DNA of 64,000 bases from Alphaproteobacteria bacterium (GTDB taxonomy: Bacteria > Pseudomonadota > Alphaproteobacteria > Caulobacterales > Parvularculaceae), in contig JAUHYK010000007.1 of assembly GCA_030426465.1 (NCBI GenBank), positions 23,793-87,792 of the forward strand. Direction: 5' to 3'. The number at the start of each line of letters is the position of its first letter. The first letter of the stretch is position 1. The notes beneath the pieces are model-generated. The model was given only the letters and a program-made list of their open reading frames with translations, did not search any database and was not told the origin of the DNA. The position numbers and the translations under genes were made by a program. Positions 59,781 through 64,000 of this stretch are shown in pieces.

Positions 59781-60743
59781 TCACACCCGCCCGCTGAAGA
59801 CGAAAAAGTGCATAGCGTGGTAAAATACCGGCGCGGCGTAGGTGAGGCTGTCGACGCGATCCAAAATTCCGCCATGACCCGGAATGAGCCCGCCGGAATC
59901 CTTCACGCCAAGGTCACGCTTGAACGCTGAAATGGTGATGTCGCCGAGGAAGCCTGCAATGGCGATGATGCCGCCGGCGACCGCGGCGTAATAAAACGGC
60001 ATGGACGTCAGGAACGGTCCCGCAACAGCGGCGGCGATGATGGTCGAGGACAGCCCGCCGATAAAACCTTCCCAGGTTTTCTTGGGGCTCACCTTCGGGA
60101 CGATCTTGTGTTTGCCAAAAAGCTTGCCCCAGGTGAACTGCGCCACGTCGTTGAACTGGGTCAGCGCCACCAGGAAAAGCAGTAATCCGGCGCCGCCCGC
60201 CGGGCCGGCGACGCTTTTATCCGTGGACAGCAGCATCGCTGTATGGCTCAGCGCAAAGACAGTGATCATCAGCCCCCATGAGATAGTCCCGACTGCGCGC
60301 AGGAACCCTTCGGTCTTTCCGGCGAGCGTCATCGCCATGGGGATGAACAGGAATGTCCAGACCGGGATGAAGGTCAGAAAGTGACCATATTCATTCCGGT
60401 GCGCGAAATAGAATTGAAACGGGATCGTCCAATAGGCGAACAGGAGAATGAGCCGGTCAACGCGCCGCGTCGGGATCAGTGAGAGATATTCCTTGAACGC
60501 CAGAAACGTCATGAAGGCGAGAAAAACCGTCGAAACAATGCGGTTGGTGACGATGGCGATAGAAAAAATGGTGATCATGAACCACCATGACGTCACACGC
60601 CGCGACAGCTCCGAGGTCGCTTCCCCCGGCCTGCGGCGTTTCATCACCGCGACAACGATGCTGGCGACGATCAGCAACCCATAAATGACCGCAATGGCGT
60701 AGAAGACATTCTCAGGCAGAGCGTCAGGTATTGGCATGGTCAA
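59781..60743 (-). CDS. CDP-diglyceride synthase-like protein (CdsA/YnbB type)
   Basis: 320 residues, eight or so membrane helices. The CdsA signature is clear near the end: SAFKRDLGVKDSGGLIPGHGGILDRVDSL, and before it KVSPKKTWEGFIGGL. It makes CDP-diacylglycerol from phosphatidate and CTP. It overlaps the preceding phosphatidyltransferase gene by 20 bp. The gene order matches E. coli ynbA-ynbB rather than the housekeeping cdsA locus, so it may serve a special lipid. Confidence 0.92.
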   Translation of the reverse strand: MTMPIPDALPENVFYAIAVIYGLLIVASIVVAVMKRRRPGEATSELSRRVTSWWFMITIFSIAIVTNRIVSTVFLAFMTFLAFKEYLSLIPTRRVDRLILLFAYWTIPFQFYFAHRNEYGHFLTFIPVWTFLFIPMAMTLAGKTEGFLRAVGTISWGLMITVFALSHTAMLLSTDKSVAGPAGGAGLLLFLVALTQFNDVAQFTWGKLFGKHKIVPKVSPKKTWEGFIGGLSSTIIAAAVAGPFLTSMPFYYAAVAGGIIAIAGFLGDITISAFKRDLGVKDSGGLIPGHGGILDRVDSLTYAAPVFYHAMHFFVFSGRV

Positions 60744-61338
60744 CCTCTTTCAACGCCATCTTCGAGCGATTCACAATCGTGGCTGCGCCCAAAGTACAGG
60801 CGAAGGCGATAAGCACCGTCGACCACAGCCCGGCGTCGAACATGACGAGCAGCACCGCAAGCGCGCCAAAGAAAAACGCGCGGTCCGACTTGCCGAAGGG
60901 ACCGTCATAGCGCCGCGAGGCGCCGACCTGAACGCCGATAACGCCAGTCATTTCCGCGATGACGCCGAAGAAGACGGCGACAACAACCAGCGGCGCGGGA
61001 AGCCCTGGAATAAACGCGAAGGGCAGATAAAGAGCGGCGTCGGAAATGACATCCGTCAGTTCGTTCAGGATCGCGCCGAGCTTTGAGGCCTGCCCGAATT
61101 CGCGCGCCAGAATGCCGTCGATAGCGTTCAGCGCCATACGAACAAAGAGAATGACAGGCAGGAGAATGAGCACCCACTTCGCGCCGGGGTTCATCAGATG
61201 CGCAGCGCCATGGGCGAGGCTCAACCCGCAGGCGATCACCGTCACCTGATTGGCGGTGACGCCCGCAGTTGCAAGTTTGCTGCAGAGCGGTCTGAGCAGA
61301 GCCTGAAATTTGGGTTTAAGGTCGTAGATAGTGGGCAA
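60724..61338 (-). CDS. CDP-alcohol phosphatidyltransferase (YnbA-like)
   Basis: 204 residues with about six helices. The CDP-alcohol motif reads DGILAREFGQASKLGAILN followed by ELTD: the third aspartate of the usual DGxxAR...GxxxDxxxD is asparagine, as I recall for the YnbA group. ITP DLKPKF at the start and PFGKSDRAFFFG further on also resemble YnbA. It transfers a phosphatidyl group to an unidentified alcohol. First gene of the unit with the CdsA-like gene. Confidence 0.9.
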   Translation of the reverse strand: MPTIYDLKPKFQALLRPLCSKLATAGVTANQVTVIACGLSLAHGAAHLMNPGAKWVLILLPVILFVRMALNAIDGILAREFGQASKLGAILNELTDVISDAALYLPFAFIPGLPAPLVVVAVFFGVIAEMTGVIGVQVGASRRYDGPFGKSDRAFFFGALAVLLVMFDAGLWSTVLIAFACTLGAATIVNRSKMALKEVDHANT

Positions 61339-61433
61339 AGCCAGCTCTTTCGCTTTCTCACCAGGACACTAGCCGGATTCCGCGACCTCATGCGAGAGAA
61401 GAAAATGCGCCGTGCCCCATGGTGAAACAGCTT

Positions 61434-61919
61434 TCAGGATAAATCGGCCAGATACCCAGCAGCCCTGTCATAGAGCGACTTTCGCATCAGCGCGGCGTCA
61501 AGCCGATCCAGCGCGGCGACCACATTTCGCGCCTCGTCATTTAACTCGTTCGAGGCGTCTTCGAGAGCCTGCCAGAGCGGCGCCAGTGTTTCGACCAGCC
61601 TCCTTCCTTTGGCCGTCAGATGTAAGATGCGCTGACGGCCGTCGGATTTATCAGCCTTCGCCATGATAATGTTCGCCGCTTCAAGTGAGCGACGGGTTTC
61701 ACTGACCGATGCATGGGTGATCCTCAAAGCCTCGGCCAATTCTTTCACCGTCATCGGCCCGTTAACGACCAACTCATTGAGAACGCCAAACCAGCGTTGC
61801 TCGAACTGCACGCCCAGGTCTTTGTAAAGGCTCTTGGCGTCGCGATCGATCAGCTCTGACAAGCGCCGTAACCGCTTGCCGATCGCCGTTTTGTCGCTGA
61901 ATCCTTTCGTCCCGGCCAT
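61434..61919 (-). CDS. MarR-family transcriptional regulator
   Basis: 161 residues from the ATG at 61919 (AGGAG 10 bp upstream); a TTG at 61925 is in frame. A winged helix is clear: VNGPMTVKELAEALRITHASVSETRRSLEAANIIMAKADKSDGRQRILHLTAKG. It is divergent from the M19-like gene and has a near-perfect 26-bp palindrome just upstream, which it probably binds to repress both genes. The ligand is unknown. Confidence 0.92.
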   Translation of the reverse strand: MAGTKGFSDKTAIGKRLRRLSELIDRDAKSLYKDLGVQFEQRWFGVLNELVVNGPMTVKELAEALRITHASVSETRRSLEAANIIMAKADKSDGRQRILHLTAKGRRLVETLAPLWQALEDASNELNDEARNVVAALDRLDAALMRKSLYDRAAGYLADLS

Positions 61920-61940
61920 TAGCAATTGACTCCTTTCGGT

Positions 61941-61966
61941 AATTTATGTAGGCGCCTACGTAAATT
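61941..61966. promoter_or_regulatory. 26-bp palindromic operator of the MarR regulator
   Basis: AATTTATGTAGGC is followed directly by GCCTACGTAAATT, a dyad with one mismatched pair. It lies 22 bp before the regulator start and 31 bp before the M19-like start, so binding would block both promoters. Two-fold symmetry and an ~18-bp core are as expected for MarR dimers. Confidence 0.8.
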
Positions 61967-61996
61967 GTTGCAAGCAAAACCATCAGGGAAAACGCC

Positions 61997-63109
61997 ATGC
62001 GTCAGACCAGACGAAGCCTTCTTCAATCCGCCGGGGGATTGCTGTTTTCCGGCGCCATTGCGGCCTGCTCTCCCGATAGCCAAAACGCCGAAGCGGTCGC
62101 CCCCGCCCGGCGACTGATGATCAATTGCAATATGGTCATCGCCTTCGACGGTGAAGGAAGCGTCAGCGACGACCTTAAAAATAATATCCGGGAATCCGGC
62201 CTCTGCGCGACCAAAATCTCCATGGGCGGCAGCGGCGGGAGTTATGCTGCAACGCTTGAGGAACTCGCCGCCTATGACGCGGCTATCGCGGACAATGCGG
62301 ATATCTTTCAATCGATCGCCTCGGTCGCCGACATTGATGAAGCCTACGCATCACAGCGGCTTGGAATCATCAAATCCTTTGAAGCCGCCACCATGCATGA
62401 TGGGCAGCCAGCGCGCATCGCCGAATTCGCCGGCCATGGCGTCAAGGTCATGCAGCTCGGCTACAACACGACCAGCCCATTCGGCGCGGGCGTCATGTCG
62501 GTGGATGGACCGCTCGGCCTGAGTGACCTTGGCCGTGAAGCGGTTACCGTAATGCAGGAAAATGGCGTGCTTCTCGATCTCAGCCACGCCCATGAGCAAA
62601 CCATGTTCGACGCAATCGCGGCCGCAAAGCGGCCCGTCGCCGTCACCCATTCAGGCTGCTCCGGCGTTTATCAACACCAGCGCAACAAGTCGGATAAGGC
62701 GCTGAAAAGCGTCGCGGATACAGGCGGCGTCGTTGGCATATATGAATTGAGCTATCTGACGCCGGACAACGAGCAAACGCCATTGAGCGCCTATGTCGCG
62801 CATCTCAGCCATGCGCTGAAAGTCTGCGGCGAAGACCATGTGGGGATCGGCAGCGACGCGGTGCTGCCCGCCTTTGACGTCAGCCCGGAAAGCATCGCGC
62901 AATGGGATGCGGTCAACGCCGCGCGGAAGGAAGCCGGGATCGCCGCGCCTGGCGAAGGGCCCATGCCGTTTGTCGTCGGGCTAAACGGACCGCAGCGCAT
63001 GTATGTCATCGCCGATGAACTGAAAAAACTCGGCTACGCTGAAAGCGCCATCGACAAGGTCTTGGGGCTGAACTTCAAACGGGTGTTCCGCGATACGTGG
63101 AGCGTCTAG
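61997..63109 (+). CDS. M19 (renal dipeptidase-like) Tat lipoprotein without HxD metal motif
   Basis: 370 residues. MRQTRRSLLQSAGGLLFSG is a twin-arginine leader and AAC gives lipidated Cys24. The body follows the membrane-dipeptidase fold: GHGVKVMQLGYNTTSP, LLDLSHAHEQT, AVTHSGCSGVYQHQRN and HVGIGSDAVLP. At the N-terminus, where the family has D-G-H-N-D with two metal ligands, this protein has LMINCNMVIAF (residues 40-50), so one metal site is missing. It may bind a single metal or have another reaction. Divergent from the MarR gene under a shared operator, so it is probably the regulated target. It converges with usg. Confidence 0.88.
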   Translation: MRQTRRSLLQSAGGLLFSGAIAACSPDSQNAEAVAPARRLMINCNMVIAFDGEGSVSDDLKNNIRESGLCATKISMGGSGGSYAATLEELAAYDAAIADNADIFQSIASVADIDEAYASQRLGIIKSFEAATMHDGQPARIAEFAGHGVKVMQLGYNTTSPFGAGVMSVDGPLGLSDLGREAVTVMQENGVLLDLSHAHEQTMFDAIAAAKRPVAVTHSGCSGVYQHQRNKSDKALKSVADTGGVVGIYELSYLTPDNEQTPLSAYVAHLSHALKVCGEDHVGIGSDAVLPAFDVSPESIAQWDAVNAARKEAGIAAPGEGPMPFVVGLNGPQRMYVIADELKKLGYAESAIDKVLGLNFKRVFRDTWSV

Positions 63110-63375
63110 TTCAATCCGTACTCGCTCACGTTCCTTAATTCCGCCGCGCCGATCAGGCGCTTGCCGGCGAGGCGCACCGAGTGGATCGGGCCTTCAAGCT
63201 CATCGGTCCAGAAGGCGAGGAACTTCGACAGCACCGGATATTTCGGGGCGATGTCGTAATCCTGCCAGACATAGGACTGGAGAAGCCCCGGATGGTCGGG
63301 AAGGTGGTAAAGAATCTCCGCCGTGGCGAGGCGGTAGCCTTCGAGCTGTCTCTTGAAAGAATGGTCCGCACGCAT
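63106..63375 (-). CDS. usg: Usg-family small protein
   Basis: 89 residues from the ATG at 63375 (GGAAGGAGA upstream); the frame is open to 63414. The sequence FKRQLEGYRLATAEILYHLPDHPGLLQSYVWQDYD and the HSVR motif are characteristic of the Usg family, confined to alphaproteobacteria and of unknown function, often near trpF or aspartate pathway genes. The stop overlaps the M19-like gene's stop by 4 bp. Confidence 0.9.
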   Translation of the reverse strand: MRADHSFKRQLEGYRLATAEILYHLPDHPGLLQSYVWQDYDIAPKYPVLSKFLAFWTDELEGPIHSVRLAGKRLIGAAELRNVSEYGLN

Positions 63376-63668
63376 GACTGTCTCCTTCCGAAACGCAACG
63401 GGAAATGCGATCACGAATTATCGCCTCAAAACCTCATCAAGCGGCAAGCTTGACAGGGCTGATTGAATCGAAATTCATCAAGTTTTTTCAATGAGTTGGC
63501 AGCCATGGGGATAGGCTGCTGACAGCGACCCTCAAAAAAACGCGCGCGCCCGCATTTTTTGTCTTTACATCCCCTTCCCTCGACCCTATTTCGCGCTTTC
63601 GTCATTCCCATGGGACCACTCGCAAGAATGGCGCTTTGGTTGTAGCTGCCTTTGCGAGGTTCCATGAG
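63376..63668. other. 293-bp intergenic region
   Basis: Divergent gap between usg and the decarboxylase. It contains the short inverted repeat GCAGCC/GGCTGC at 63499-63519 and a run of seven As near 63534, but no recognisable promoter or riboswitch. Confidence 0.4.
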
Positions 63669-64000
63669 ATGGACAAACACACATCTGCGCTTGCGCTGGT
63701 CGTAGCTGACCGTCCGGACTTACCCGTTCATTGCATCCGTCCCCACGCCGCCAAAAAAGCAGCGGACTGGTTCGTGCGCCGTTTTCCCGGCGACGTTCTT
63801 TATGCGGTGAAAGCAAACCCGCATCCGGCGATCCTCGATGCGGTCTACGCCGCCGGGGTGCGCTGGTTTGACGTCGCCTCCCTGCCCGAGATTGAACTGG
63901 TCGCGACGCGCTTCGATGACGCGACGCTGGCCTTCATGCATCCGGTGAAAGCGCGTTCAGCGATCCGCAAAGCCTATTTCGATTATGGCGTCCGGATCTT
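63669..64000 (+). CDS. Ornithine/diamino acid decarboxylase, PLP fold type III (5' end only)
   Basis: The first 110 residues from the ATG at 63669, cut by the window end. VLYAVKANPHPAILDAVYAAGVRWFDVASLPEIELV contains Lys48, the PLP Schiff-base lysine in the Y-A-V-K-A-N motif of eukaryotic-type ornithine decarboxylases, with the following alanine-racemase-like barrel. Type III ODCs in alphaproteobacteria make putrescine from ornithine; lysine/ornithine or diaminopimelate decarboxylase cannot be ruled out with this much sequence. Confidence 0.87.
   Translation, partial: MDKHTSALALVVADRPDLPVHCIRPHAAKKAADWFVRRFPGDVLYAVKANPHPAILDAVYAAGVRWFDVASLPEIELVATRFDDATLAFMHPVKARSAIRKAYFDYGVRI

Noticed and set aside
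63499-63519. GCAGCC/GGCTGC repeat before the decarboxylase gene as a polyamine riboswitch or terminator
   Set aside because: A 6-bp stem with no T tract or conserved surrounding structure is not enough to support either.
1-64000. CRISPR arrays, insertion sequences, prophage
   Set aside because: No regularly spaced repeats, transposase, integrase or phage structural motif was seen on either strand.

Overview
The window reads as a chromosomal segment of a Gram-negative alphaproteobacterium, probably a marine or soil member related to Caulobacterales, Parvularculales or Hyphomonadaceae. This rests on a Usg-family gene, LPS and lipoprotein genes, several TonB-dependent receptors, a FecI/FecR pair and a tRNA-Ser(GGA). 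The exact genus cannot be read from the sequence alone. Genes are dense and mostly on the minus strand.

Region 1 (1-9800) is an amide-bond or peptide-metabolite neighbourhood. A minus-strand operon encodes a lysine 2,3-aminomutase, two D-Ala-D-Ala-ligase-like ATP-grasp enzymes and a GNAT acetyltransferase fused to what looks like the start of a histone-deacetylase-like domain (cut by the window edge). Next to it lie a large transglutaminase/DUF2126 protein and, divergently, a fusion of a class II glutamine amidotransferase fold with a transglutaminase. I infer that this group makes and trims a beta-lysine-containing small molecule; no such product can be proved from sequence.

Region 2 (9894-20529) is a two-component system surrounded by secreted, lipoprotein and WD40 genes of no recognised family. 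A 15-bp inverted repeat (TAACC-N5-GGTTA) occurs upstream of four transcription units, three of them with a -10-like hexamer 24 bp downstream and the fourth at 23 bp. It is probably the regulon operator of this system.

Region 3 (20583-31280) is a FecI-type sigma factor, a FecR anti-sigma factor and a TonB-dependent receptor with an STN signalling domain, followed by an S9 and an M14 peptidase: a peptide uptake and degradation locus.

Region 4 (31538-47100) looks like a catabolic cluster for lignin-derived diaryl compounds. It holds an NTF2-fold lyase candidate, a lignostilbene dioxygenase with the phenol-binding residues F59/Y101/K134, a 4-cresol-dehydrogenase-like flavocytochrome pair, an exported RidA, two MFS transporters, a TonB-dependent receptor, a divergent LysR regulator, an alpha/beta hydrolase and a TauD-like dioxygenase. 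A decayed second copy of the receptor/LysR promoter region lies beside a tRNA-Ser gene.

Region 5 (47336-64000) is mostly housekeeping: TerC, DUF4105, galE-vanZ-kdsB (kdsB carries a frameshifting internal deletion and GalE has lost its catalytic lysine), a phosphatase, a methyltransferase, MAPEG, ArgE, a histone-H1-like protein, a tandem FKBP lipoprotein, a YnbA/YnbB/PlsC-like phospholipid cluster, a MarR regulator with a 26-bp palindromic operator facing an M19-like protein, Usg and the 5' end of an ornithine/diaminopimelate-type decarboxylase. No CRISPR array, insertion sequence or phage gene was seen.
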